Assembly (NCBI GenBank): GCA_023818725.1 | Contig: JAMWBX010000047.1 | Span: 1 to 7,876 of the forward strand | DNA: 7,876 nt | Reading direction: 5' to 3' | Origin: Candidatus Omnitrophota bacterium | GTDB lineage: Bacteria; Ratteibacteria; UBA8468; B48-G9; DTJG01 | In this document: positions 1 to 6,611 of the stretch, in pieces | Position numbering within the stretch: the first letter of the stretch is position 1 | Layout: each line of letters opens with the position of its first letter | Translations under genes and position numbers: made by a program | The notes under the pieces: generated by a model | The model's input: only the letters and a program-made list of their open reading frames with translations | Told to the model about the DNA's origin: nothing | Database searches by the model: none

Positions 1-789
1 ACCTTTCATATGCATCAGAATCAAACCGCATTTTTTTTCTGCGATAAGTTTACACAGCTTACTGTCGCGCCTGAGCGCATAAACATCATTGATGATGTCA
101 GCACCATATTCAATCGCCAGTTTTGCAACATTATATCTGGAAGTATCGCAGGAAATCAGGCATTTTGTTTTTTTCCTCACTGCCTTTATCACCGGAATCA
201 CCCTTTTTATTTCTTCCTCTTCATCGATAACCTTCGCATCTGGCCTGCTTGATTCTCCACCAATATCAATGATTTCAGCACCTTCTGATTCCATTTCCAT
301 TGCTCTGTCAACGGCCAGACCAATGTCGTTATAGTATTTTCCACCATCCGAAAAGGAGTCAGGAGTGATATTGAGAATGCCCATTAACATAAAATCCTTA
401 ATCCTAACCCTGCCTTTCGAAATTGAAAATTGAAACGCTGGCATTTCATAACGCCTGATCACCTCAAGAATGTTTTTTCCTGCTTCCTTGAGATTAAAAA
501 ATTGATGCTTGAGCTTTTCAGCAAGTTTTCTGTACTGCTTGAAGTTTGCGATCAAAATGACATCGACAGGTCTGTCTTGAAGATTCAAAACAGAATACGG
601 AACTGCGGCATCTGCGCCTACTGCGAGGGCTTCCTGTTTTAGAACATTTGCTTGTTTGATATTGATACCTGAAATTTTCACGCAATACAGACGACTTTTC
701 GGCTCCATCAAGCGAATACCCTCAGGATGGACATCTATTTTTTGAAATTCCCGAACTATTGTGGAAGAAGAAAGAACCCTTGTATTCAT
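1..789 (-). CDS. folP: Dihydropteroate synthase with N-terminal extension (3' end outside window)
   Basis: Joins 6-hydroxymethyl-dihydropterin pyrophosphate to p-aminobenzoate to give dihydropteroate, a cytosolic step of folate synthesis. The frame is open from the ATG at 789 to the left edge, giving 263 residues. The catalytic TIM barrel begins near residue 135 with MGILNITPDSFSDGG (136-150), followed by DIGGESSRP (175-183; the family usually has ESTRPG), SCDTSR (213-218), INDV (233-236) and the LMHMKG strand (258-263) at the cut. About 130 residues precede the barrel. This part contains MEPK (28-31) and ANVLKQEALAVGADAAV (47-63), the pattern of the extra N-terminal domain known in a subset of bacterial DHPS. 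Roughly 130-150 C-terminal residues should lie outside the window. The ATG overlaps the aldolase stop (ATGA, 786-789) and no good Shine-Dalgarno is visible, so translation is probably coupled to the aldolase gene. Confidence 0.95.
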   Translation of the reverse strand, partial: MNTRVLSSSTIVREFQKIDVHPEGIRLMEPKSRLYCVKISGINIKQANVLKQEALAVGADAAVPYSVLNLQDRPVDVILIANFKQYRKLAEKLKHQFFNLKEAGKNILEVIRRYEMPAFQFSISKGRVRIKDFMLMGILNITPDSFSDGGKYYNDIGLAVDRAMEMESEGAEIIDIGGESSRPDAKVIDEEEEIKRVIPVIKAVRKKTKCLISCDTSRYNVAKLAIEYGADIINDVYALRRDSKLCKLIAEKKCGLILMHMKG

Positions 790-1439
790 TTCAGTGTTTT
801 CAGAAGCGCCTTTCTGTAATCCTCTGCCTTAAGGTTTTCAATTCCCTTAATCTCATTTTCCGTAAAATATCTGATTTTGCCTGCAATCATTCCAACAACT
901 TGCATTTTCGCACTTTCCTCTATCATCCAGGCGCGTGTGAACGCCTCTTTCAAAGTTTCTCCGACACTAACCGCTCCGTGGTTTTTCAGAAGCACAACAT
1001 TGTATTTTTTTATCTGCTCAACAACTGCCTGCCTTATTTCCTCTCCGGCAGGGATGACATACTCGACCATTGGAATTTCCCTTCCGAGCATTGCAACAAA
1101 ATCTGGATAAAATGGCTTTAAACCAACTCCTGCTGAAATCAAGCCAAGTGTAACAGGTGGATGCGTGTGAATTACCGCCTTTATATCATCTCTTGCAATA
1201 TAACAGCCAAGATGCATTGATATCTCGCAAGTTGGCTTTAGCCTGCCGTATTGCTTTCCTGTCTTCAGGTCCACCTTTACCCACTGGTTTTCTTTTATCT
1301 CGTCAAGAGCAAACCCGCTTGGAGAAAGATAAACAAAATCCCCCACCCTGGCACTGATGTTTCCTCCAGGACCAGCAGCAAGATTTTTTTCAAGAACAAG
1401 TTTTCCATATTTGCACAGTTGTTTCTTTATGTTATCCAT
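786..1439 (-). CDS. Class II aldolase/adducin family protein (L-fuculose-phosphate aldolase-like)
   Basis: Zinc-dependent class II sugar-phosphate aldolase of the FucA/AraD fold, expected to cleave a ketose-1-phosphate in the cytosol. With the start at 1439 the protein has 217 residues, close to E. coli FucA (about 215). The GPGGNISAR phosphate-loop motif lies near residues 23-31. The catalytic glutamate is E72 in PTCEISMH, the zinc ligands are H91 and H93 in the HTHPP motif, and the third is H154 in LLKNHG; these positions are almost identical to FucA numbering. A GTG at 1475 would add 12 residues, but the ATG at 1439 has a strong AAGGAG site, so I prefer it. The gene lies about 80 bp after tyrS and overlaps folP by four bases. 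The family also includes ribulose-5-phosphate 4-epimerase and methylthioribulose-phosphate dehydratase, so the exact substrate is open. A link to folate is possible but unproven. Confidence 0.88.
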   Translation of the reverse strand: MDNIKKQLCKYGKLVLEKNLAAGPGGNISARVGDFVYLSPSGFALDEIKENQWVKVDLKTGKQYGRLKPTCEISMHLGCYIARDDIKAVIHTHPPVTLGLISAGVGLKPFYPDFVAMLGREIPMVEYVIPAGEEIRQAVVEQIKKYNVVLLKNHGAVSVGETLKEAFTRAWMIEESAKMQVVGMIAGKIRYFTENEIKGIENLKAEDYRKALLKTLK

Positions 1440-1444
1440 AGATT

Positions 1445-1450
1445 CTCCTT
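1445..1450 (-). promoter_or_regulatory. Ribosome binding site fixing the aldolase start
   Basis: On the minus strand AAGGAG lies five bases upstream of the ATG at 1439. This is the strongest Shine-Dalgarno in the left half and argues against the upstream in-frame GTG at 1475, which has no comparable site. It also shows that the aldolase gene is initiated independently rather than by coupling to tyrS. Confidence 0.8.
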
Positions 1451-1519
1451 TTTCTGCTTTGATCCAGCGATTCACTTCAAAAAGAAAGAATGGAAGTATA
1501 GGGGTTGGGGTTTAATAAG

Positions 1520-2722
1520 CTACACAATCCTTACCCTCCCGAATTTCCTTTTTCCGACCTTGAAAATTTTTCCATCCGGTTCTATTTGTACATTAATGTC
1601 TTTTATTATTTCTCCATCGACCTTTACCGCGTTCTGACTTATCATTCTTTTTGCTTCTGACTTTGAACTCACAAGGCCGGAAAAAAATAAAATGTCAACA
1701 ATACCTGCTTTTTTACCTCCCAGTCTCGATTCCGGAATCTTTATTTCAGGAACCTGGTCTGGAAGTTTCTTATCTTTGAACACTCTATCAAAGTTTTCTT
1801 CTGCCATTTCTGCTTCTGTCTCAGAGAAAAACTGGCCGACAATGTTTCTGGCAAGTAGCGCCTTTGCCTGTCTCGGGTTTTTCTTTATCTCTTTTCTGAA
1901 CTTTTCAATATCAAGATCTGTAAGAAGCGCCGCGTATGATTCCATCAGATCGTCTTGAATAGACATAATCTTGCCAAACATATCCTGTGGTGTCGCTGTT
2001 ACTGGAATATGATTTCTGTATGTCTTGCTCATCTTCATCTTTCCATCGGTCCCCACAAGTATTGGCATCGTGATAACGACCTGTTTTTCCTGTCCAAAAC
2101 TTTCCTGCAGGGTTCTTCCGGCAAGGAGGTTGAACTTCTGTTCAGTTGCTCCTATCTCAATGTCTGATTCAAGCACAACAGAGTCGTATCCCTGCAACAG
2201 AGGATACATAAACTCATGGAAATAAATTGCCTTTCCTGATTTGTATCTTGCAGAGAAATCATCTCTTTCAAGAATCTGGGCAATAGTGAAACAGGAAGCG
2301 ATTTTTATAAACTCTTCGAGGGAAATGATGCTTAACCAGTTTCCATTATAAACAAATTCCGCCTTATCAACATCAAGAACTTTGCTTACCTGCTCAACAT
2401 ATGTGACAAGGTTCTTTTTTATCTCTTCCCTTGACAGAATTGGCCTTGTTTCGTTCCTTCCAGTAGGATCGCCGATTCTTGCAGTAAAATCGCCTATGAG
2501 AAAGAAAACCTTGTGTCCTAAATCCTGAAATTCTCGCAGTTTTTTTATAACAACCATATGCCCGATGTGTATCTCAGGGCTTGTCGGGTCTATTCCATAT
2601 TTGACCCTCATCGGCTTTCCTGATGAAATGCTCCTTTCAATCTTTTTTCTTAATTCAAATTCTTCAATCACATCAACAGTGTTTCTTTTAATAATTTCAA
2701 TCTGTCTGTCAACCTCTTTCAT
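1520..2722 (-). CDS. tyrS: Tyrosine--tRNA ligase
   Basis: Class I aminoacyl-tRNA synthetase charging tRNA-Tyr with tyrosine using ATP; essential and cytosolic. The protein has 400 residues, normal for the longer bacterial TyrRS subfamily (TyrZ-like). The Rossmann catalytic domain starts with KYGIDPTSPEIHIGH (41-55), where HIGH is the ATP-binding signature, followed by GDFTARIGDPTGRN (77-90) and the tyrosine-site region YPLLQGYDSVVL (173-184). The second signature is KMSKT (230-234), a tolerated variant of KMSKS. An S4-type RNA-binding domain occupies about 333-398, with SSKSEAKRMISQNAVKVDG (352-370). The ATG at 2722 is preceded by AGGAG at 2728-2732, a good site. It follows the TRIC gene by 40 bp and precedes the aldolase by about 80 bp, so it sits inside the leftward gene row. 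The upstream gap is too short to hold a T-box leader. Confidence 0.97.
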   Translation of the reverse strand: MKEVDRQIEIIKRNTVDVIEEFELRKKIERSISSGKPMRVKYGIDPTSPEIHIGHMVVIKKLREFQDLGHKVFFLIGDFTARIGDPTGRNETRPILSREEIKKNLVTYVEQVSKVLDVDKAEFVYNGNWLSIISLEEFIKIASCFTIAQILERDDFSARYKSGKAIYFHEFMYPLLQGYDSVVLESDIEIGATEQKFNLLAGRTLQESFGQEKQVVITMPILVGTDGKMKMSKTYRNHIPVTATPQDMFGKIMSIQDDLMESYAALLTDLDIEKFRKEIKKNPRQAKALLARNIVGQFFSETEAEMAEENFDRVFKDKKLPDQVPEIKIPESRLGGKKAGIVDILFFSGLVSSKSEAKRMISQNAVKVDGEIIKDINVQIEPDGKIFKVGKRKFGRVRIV

Positions 2723-2762
2723 AATAGCTCCTGTGTTATTATTTTACCTCAAAGCAAGGTTT

Positions 2763-3374
2763 TCAGGAAAATCTTGGCAGGTTCCACTTAAATATAATTG
2801 CGAAAAGACGGAAAATAAAAACCACAGACATTGAAAGATAAGCTGCGATTTGAATTCCAGCGCTTTCGTAGAACATACGGAAGACAATACAACCGGCAAA
2901 AGAACATGTTGCATAGAGTTCTCTGTTCAACACCATAGGTATCTCATTTACAAGAATATCCCTGATAATACCGCCGCCGATTGCAGTGCTCATTCCAAGA
3001 ACAATTATGCCTATTACGCCAAGACCTGCCTGATAAGCAACGATGCAACCTGTCGCAGTGAAAGAAGCAAGACCGATGGCATCAGAAAAAAGAAAAACCT
3101 TTGTATAGATTACTGTATTGATGTTTTTTTTCAGTGTCAGAGCTGATATGATGCCAAGCGCGCTAAAAATCGCGTAGCTTATGTCGATCAACATCAAAGG
3201 GATCCTCTGCACCATAACATCCCTTATTGCTCCTCCGCCGAGAGCGGTTGAAAATCCAAGCACTATGACGCCGAAAAGGTCAAGCCCGTGAATCCTCGCT
3301 TTTATCGCGCCTGAAAAGGAAAACGCAATCAGTCCGATAATATTTAAAGCAACGAGATAAGCTTCTTCTGTCAT
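2763..3374 (-). CDS. TRIC/UPF0126 family cation channel-like membrane protein
   Basis: Integral inner-membrane protein of the TRIC (former UPF0126, YicG-like) family. Prokaryotic members form trimeric, mainly potassium-conducting channels, and their physiological role is poorly defined. The 203-residue length is typical. The sequence is almost entirely hydrophobic, consistent with seven membrane segments, and shows the family's internal duplication: FGVIVLGFSTALGGGAIRD (34-52) in the first half and IGIIVLGMSTAIGGGIIRD (121-139) in the second, each followed by an IP motif (58-59 and 145-146). The glycine triplets 46-48 and 133-135 are the helix-breaking motifs that line the pore in this family. 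The C-terminal RLFAIIFKWNLPRF (189-202) is also typical. The start overlaps the HAD stop (ATGA, 3371-3374), so translation is probably coupled. Confidence 0.92.
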   Translation of the reverse strand: MTEEAYLVALNIIGLIAFSFSGAIKARIHGLDLFGVIVLGFSTALGGGAIRDVMVQRIPLMLIDISYAIFSALGIISALTLKKNINTVIYTKVFLFSDAIGLASFTATGCIVAYQAGLGVIGIIVLGMSTAIGGGIIRDILVNEIPMVLNRELYATCSFAGCIVFRMFYESAGIQIAAYLSMSVVFIFRLFAIIFKWNLPRFS

Positions 3375-4018
3375 TTGAAAAATTCAAAAAACCTTTTCAC
3401 CCGCTCAACATCCGGTTTTTCCAAAATTAAATCCGCTTCTTGAAGCCTGTCTTTTTCGAGATTTGTTGAAAACGCAATACATTTCATTCCAGCGCTTTTT
3501 GCCGCTTTTATCCCTGCTGGAGAATCTTCAATCACAACGCATTGATTTGCAGCAGCGCCAAGAGCCCGGGCGCATTTCAGGTATATTTCAGGGTCTGGCT
3601 TTGGTTTTGAAATATCCTGAAATCCCATTATGGCAGAAAAAAATGATTTAATTTGCGCGTTTTCAATAAGATTGAGGACAAAATCTCTGTCAGAGTTTGA
3701 TGCAACCGCAAGCTTAAAATCTCGATGCAGTTCTTTAATAAAATTTTCTATTCCATCTATCAGTTTTGCCTGGTATGAAATCTCAAGAAGGCATCTTTTT
3801 TTTTCAGAAATCAGGTTATCTATTTCTTCAGGAACTTTTTTTTGCTCTGCAAGAATTTTTAGAAAATCCCTGTCAGAAATTCCAATGCCTTTTTCGTAGT
3901 CCTGCTGGTTGAGAAAGATTCCGCGTGTTGCAAAAACTTTTTCCCACGCGATCTTATGCAAAATCTCTGAATCAAAAATTACTCCGTCAAGATCAAATAT
4001 GATTGCCTCAATTTCCAT
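3371..4018 (-). CDS. HAD-superfamily hydrolase, beta-phosphoglucomutase/phosphatase-like
   Basis: Soluble HAD phosphatase or phosphomutase of subfamily IA (the PGMB/YcjU/GPH group), 215 residues, normal length. Motif I is FDLDGVIFDSE (8-18), with D9 the predicted nucleophile and D11 the acid/base. A helical cap domain covers about 16-85. Motif II is ASNS (106-109), motif III is KPKPDPEIY (138-146) with K138, and motif IV is VIEDSPAGIKAAKSAGM (162-178) with E164 and D165. These features indicate a magnesium-dependent phosphotransferase acting on a small phosphorylated metabolite, probably a sugar phosphate; the choice between mutase and phosphatase cannot be made from sequence alone. It is first in the leftward row and overlaps the TRIC gene by four bases. 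No Shine-Dalgarno is visible before the ATG at 4018. The candidate promoter suggests a very short 5' leader. Confidence 0.92.
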   Translation of the reverse strand: MEIEAIIFDLDGVIFDSEILHKIAWEKVFATRGIFLNQQDYEKGIGISDRDFLKILAEQKKVPEEIDNLISEKKRCLLEISYQAKLIDGIENFIKELHRDFKLAVASNSDRDFVLNLIENAQIKSFFSAIMGFQDISKPKPDPEIYLKCARALGAAANQCVVIEDSPAGIKAAKSAGMKCIAFSTNLEKDRLQEADLILEKPDVERVKRFFEFFK

Positions 4019-4042
4019 AGGAACATACCGTTAAATATAAAT

Positions 4043-4051
4043 ATTTTATCA
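4043..4051 (-). promoter_or_regulatory. Candidate extended -10 promoter for the leftward gene row
   Basis: On the minus strand this reads TGATAAAAT, an extended -10 (TGn plus TAAAAT, five of six matches to TATAAT). No convincing -35 lies 17 bases upstream, which extended -10 promoters can tolerate. Transcription would begin near 4036, only about 17 bases before the HAD ATG. An AT palindrome (AAATAT-AA-ATATTT, 4033-4046) overlaps the start region. The spacer is AT-rich, so a chance match is possible. Confidence 0.4.
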
Positions 4052-4073
4052 CATTAGCGTTCTGGAGACCCTC

Positions 4074-4102
4074 TTGCATGAAAATTTTTTATCAGGTATC
4101 TT
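4074..4102 (+). promoter_or_regulatory. Candidate sigma-70-type promoter for the TIM-barrel gene
   Basis: TTGCAT (4074-4079) and TATCTT (4097-4102) are spaced by exactly 17 bases and match the -35 and -10 consensus at four positions each. Transcription would start near 4109, giving a leader of about 30 bases that contains AAGGA at 4127-4131, six bases before the ATG. The -10 is weak and the region AT-rich, so this is only a candidate. Confidence 0.4.
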
Positions 4103-4137
4103 ATTGTATGTTATTTTCTTGAAAAAAAGGATATGTT

Positions 4138-4953
4138 ATGAATAAATCAAAACTTGGTATTATTGTTGGCGCAGGTGAAAATCTTGATGAGATTTTTCAA
4201 AAGGTAAGGATGTTCAATTTTCCTTTATGTCAGATGTCTTTCATTGCTGAAAATATGTCTTTATTTGATCCATTGAAAATAAAAATGAAAGCGGCTCAAT
4301 ACGAGATTGAAATCTTTTCTGTGTTCCTTCTTTTTAAAGGGCAAATTTTCAATCTCAAAGATGGGCCTGCAACAATGGGTTTTGTTGCGCCGGATTTCAG
4401 AGCGGAGCGGTTGAAGCTGGCGCTGGAGTTTTCCGATTTTGTCAGAGAAATCGGGACAAAATACATTGTTTCTCATGTTGGCTTTATCCCTGACGATGAA
4501 CAGGACCCTGTTTATCAATCATTCATTCCGGTGATGAGAGAATTTGTTGAAAAGTGCAGGTCAAACCGACAGTTTTTTTGTTTTGAAACAGGCCAGGAAC
4601 TTCCTTCAACCCTGAAAAGAACAATCAATGACATCGGTCTTGAAAACACTGGTATAAACCTTGATCCGGCAAACCTCATTCTTTATGGAAAGGCAAACCC
4701 GATAGACGCTATTGAGATATTCGGCAGATATGTTAAAAGTATCCATGGCAAGGATGGATTATGGCCCAACAGAGATGAGTATCTGGGCAAAGAGGTTCCT
4801 GTTGGTCAGGGTATGGTAAATTTCCCGTTATTGTTGAGGAGATTGAAAAATTTGGGTTTTGAGGGCCCTATCATTATAGAAAGAGAAATCTCAGGAGAAA
4901 GACAGATCCAGGACATAAAGAGGGCGATTGAGTTTTTTTCAAAAATTCTTTAG
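4138..4953 (+). CDS. Sugar phosphate isomerase/epimerase-family TIM-barrel protein
   Basis: Member of the xylose isomerase-like TIM-barrel family (AP endonuclease family 2; IolE/IolI and hydroxypyruvate isomerase relatives), 271 residues, usual for the family. Metal-site-type residues fall on successive barrel strands: H113 in VSHVGF, E150 in FCFETGQE, D176 in NLDPANL, H203 in KSIHGKDG, and E248 or E250 in IIIERE. PVGQGMVNFP (221-230) is the conserved loop before the last strands. The family isomerises or epimerises free or phosphorylated sugars and inositol derivatives, usually with a divalent metal in the cytosol; the substrate here cannot be assigned. The ATG has a good AAGGA site six bases upstream. 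It is divergent from the HAD gene and converges on the 552-residue gene, sharing overlapping stop codons. Nearby carbohydrate-type genes support a sugar role. Confidence 0.88.
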   Translation: MNKSKLGIIVGAGENLDEIFQKVRMFNFPLCQMSFIAENMSLFDPLKIKMKAAQYEIEIFSVFLLFKGQIFNLKDGPATMGFVAPDFRAERLKLALEFSDFVREIGTKYIVSHVGFIPDDEQDPVYQSFIPVMREFVEKCRSNRQFFCFETGQELPSTLKRTINDIGLENTGINLDPANLILYGKANPIDAIEIFGRYVKSIHGKDGLWPNRDEYLGKEVPVGQGMVNFPLLLRRLKNLGFEGPIIIEREISGERQIQDIKRAIEFFSKIL

Positions 4954-6608
4954 AGTTTCGGAATCCTGTAAGAAAGTTCAATGGATTTTTCAAACGGCGG
5001 AATCTCAAGAAAATTCTGAATGATGTTTTCACCATCTTCAAGAAAACAAAACATAAACTGGACCATTGCACTTTTTCCTGAAATGATTACCTGAAGATTC
5101 GAATCCTTGTGCTGGATTCTGACAATCTTTGAATCCAGCCGATTTTTCAGATAAGATGCGACATAGTCATATGATTTATATATGTGCGGATGTTTTCTTA
5201 TTTCCGAATTTATAATGCCAATGATCGTCTCAAACTCCGCAAAGGTCAATTCTTCAAGATTTCTTTCATGAAACATCAGGCATCCGCAGGTAAGATTTTC
5301 AAGACCGTTTTTTATCTGAAAAATCCCTTTTTCCGCTGCGTAAATAACAGAAAATCTCTCAGAAGAACCATTTAAGAAATCAATGTCTGCCCCGGAATCA
5401 GTAATCTTACCAGGATGAAAGACAGCATTAAAGATGGCCTGATTTTCATCAAGATAGTCAATGCAAAAATTCTGGACCCCAAAAGGTTTTGGTTCCCACG
5501 AAAGAGCGCGCACGTCAGAAAAAATTCTTCCTGGTTTCAAAAGATTCATCGCAAAAAGCTGGTTATGATTTTTGAAAAAAGAAATAACATTATAGCCAAG
5601 CTGAGATCTGTGGGCATTGATGGTTCTTGCAGGAGCTATGCTGAGCCTGACAAAAAAATCCTCAATCTCCTGAAAGTGCGAATTAAGAAGGTCGAAAGAA
5701 AACTCCTTGCCATCGCTTCCCAGATATATGGATGGGTCTGCGTTTTCCGCTTTTTTAGTGAAGGAATGAGCAGAAAACTCTGCTTTTGACTGGTAATAAA
5801 GTTCTCTTATAGTGGAAATGGATTGTTGCGCAATATCGCGGATGCAAAGACCAATGTGCGGAGTAAATCCTGCCTCATTGAGAATAGAAACATAACCAAA
5901 GTTTTTTACAGGAGAATCAATTTCAGTTAGTCCCGAAGCATCGTTTATTCTGCACAGGACAAAAGGTGGAACTGCTTTGAAAACAAAGGGCTTTCTTGCT
6001 GTATACACAAGCGTTCGCCAGAAAACGCTGTCAAAGCCATTAGTGTGTCCAAGGCAACTTTTGTGCCATATTCCCTGGGAAACGCTTATTATGGCAATCT
6101 TTCCTTTTCCATATTTTTTCCACATCCCAACAGGATTAAACCTGTGGTCCCTCAAAAAGATATTCCAGCCCCCGTCAAGTTCTGAAGGCGTATTGATTAA
6201 CACAGGAATTTTTGCGCGTATCTTTTTTGATGCCGCTATGGAATTAATCCAGGATTCTTCGAGTAAAATTTCAGAGGTTTTCTCAATCTTGAATTCAGGT
6301 ATTCCAGTGTACTGGGAAATCAATCCCTGATAGGAATTTACCATGCCATCAAAAATTACAAGGCCCATCCCCGCGTAGACCTGCTTGAAAATTACTCTCC
6401 AGTCAGTACTGCTGAGTTTTTTTGCTGTTGTTTCCTGAGCAATAATCAGAAGACCAACATCATCAAGTTCAACAGAATCAATCAGGGTATAAGAGATGTC
6501 TATGGGCTGGAAAAGAATCTGGTAGAAATCAAGGGCGTTCAACACTGAGTTTTCAAATCTTTGATAACTGACAAAGTCGCTGCTGTCGCAAAGAACAACT
6601 GTTTTCAT
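4950..6608 (-). CDS. Unknown protein: amidotransferase-like N-terminus plus degenerate NodB/polysaccharide deacetylase-like domain
   Basis: I do not recognise a characterised family for the whole 552-residue protein. Residues 1-205 look like an alpha/beta domain of the class I glutamine amidotransferase or beta-galactosidase-trimerization type, with GLLIIAQE (52-59), GMGLVIFDG (80-88) and YGKGKIAIISVSQGIW (166-181), a pattern common in such domains. Residues about 214-490 resemble a NodB-type carbohydrate esterase barrel. LCRINDASG (218-226) sits where RxDD is expected, AEFSAHSFTK (276-285) where the HxxxH metal motif is expected, TINAHR (329-334) follows, and MFHERN (445-450) resembles the last strand histidine. 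The first Asp of the DD pair is Asn222 and the second metal His is missing, so ordinary deacetylase activity is doubtful. Residues about 491-552 look like a beta-sandwich. There is no signal peptide. It starts three bases after the SIS gene, so the two are surely cotranscribed. Confidence 0.75.
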   Translation of the reverse strand: MKTVVLCDSSDFVSYQRFENSVLNALDFYQILFQPIDISYTLIDSVELDDVGLLIIAQETTAKKLSSTDWRVIFKQVYAGMGLVIFDGMVNSYQGLISQYTGIPEFKIEKTSEILLEESWINSIAASKKIRAKIPVLINTPSELDGGWNIFLRDHRFNPVGMWKKYGKGKIAIISVSQGIWHKSCLGHTNGFDSVFWRTLVYTARKPFVFKAVPPFVLCRINDASGLTEIDSPVKNFGYVSILNEAGFTPHIGLCIRDIAQQSISTIRELYYQSKAEFSAHSFTKKAENADPSIYLGSDGKEFSFDLLNSHFQEIEDFFVRLSIAPARTINAHRSQLGYNVISFFKNHNQLFAMNLLKPGRIFSDVRALSWEPKPFGVQNFCIDYLDENQAIFNAVFHPGKITDSGADIDFLNGSSERFSVIYAAEKGIFQIKNGLENLTCGCLMFHERNLEELTFAEFETIIGIINSEIRKHPHIYKSYDYVASYLKNRLDSKIVRIQHKDSNLQVIISGKSAMVQFMFCFLEDGENIIQNFLEIPPFEKSIELSYRIPKL

Positions 6609-6611
6609 AAG

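Noticed and set aside
759..1121. Plus-strand open frame of 120 codons
   Set aside because: Antisense to the well-supported aldolase and the start of folP; no family-like motif.
1440..1475. GTG start adding 12 residues to the aldolase
   Set aside because: The ATG at 1439 has a well-placed AAGGAG and gives motif positions matching FucA; the GTG has no ribosome site.
1476..1519. Terminator between tyrS and the aldolase
   Set aside because: No GC-rich hairpin with a U-tract is visible on the minus strand; only G/C-poor and homopurine runs.
1251..1637. Plus-strand open frame of 128 codons
   Set aside because: It lies opposite the aldolase and tyrS genes, has no ribosome site, and its translation is a low-complexity Phe/Ser/Leu/Lys mix typical of antisense frames.
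2723..2762. T-box or attenuator ahead of tyrS
   Set aside because: The 40-base gap is too short and shows no stem-loop; tyrS sits inside a gene row.
4107..4139. TATGTTAT direct repeat before the TIM-barrel gene
   Set aside because: An 8-base AT-rich repeat overlapping the start codon is readily due to chance.
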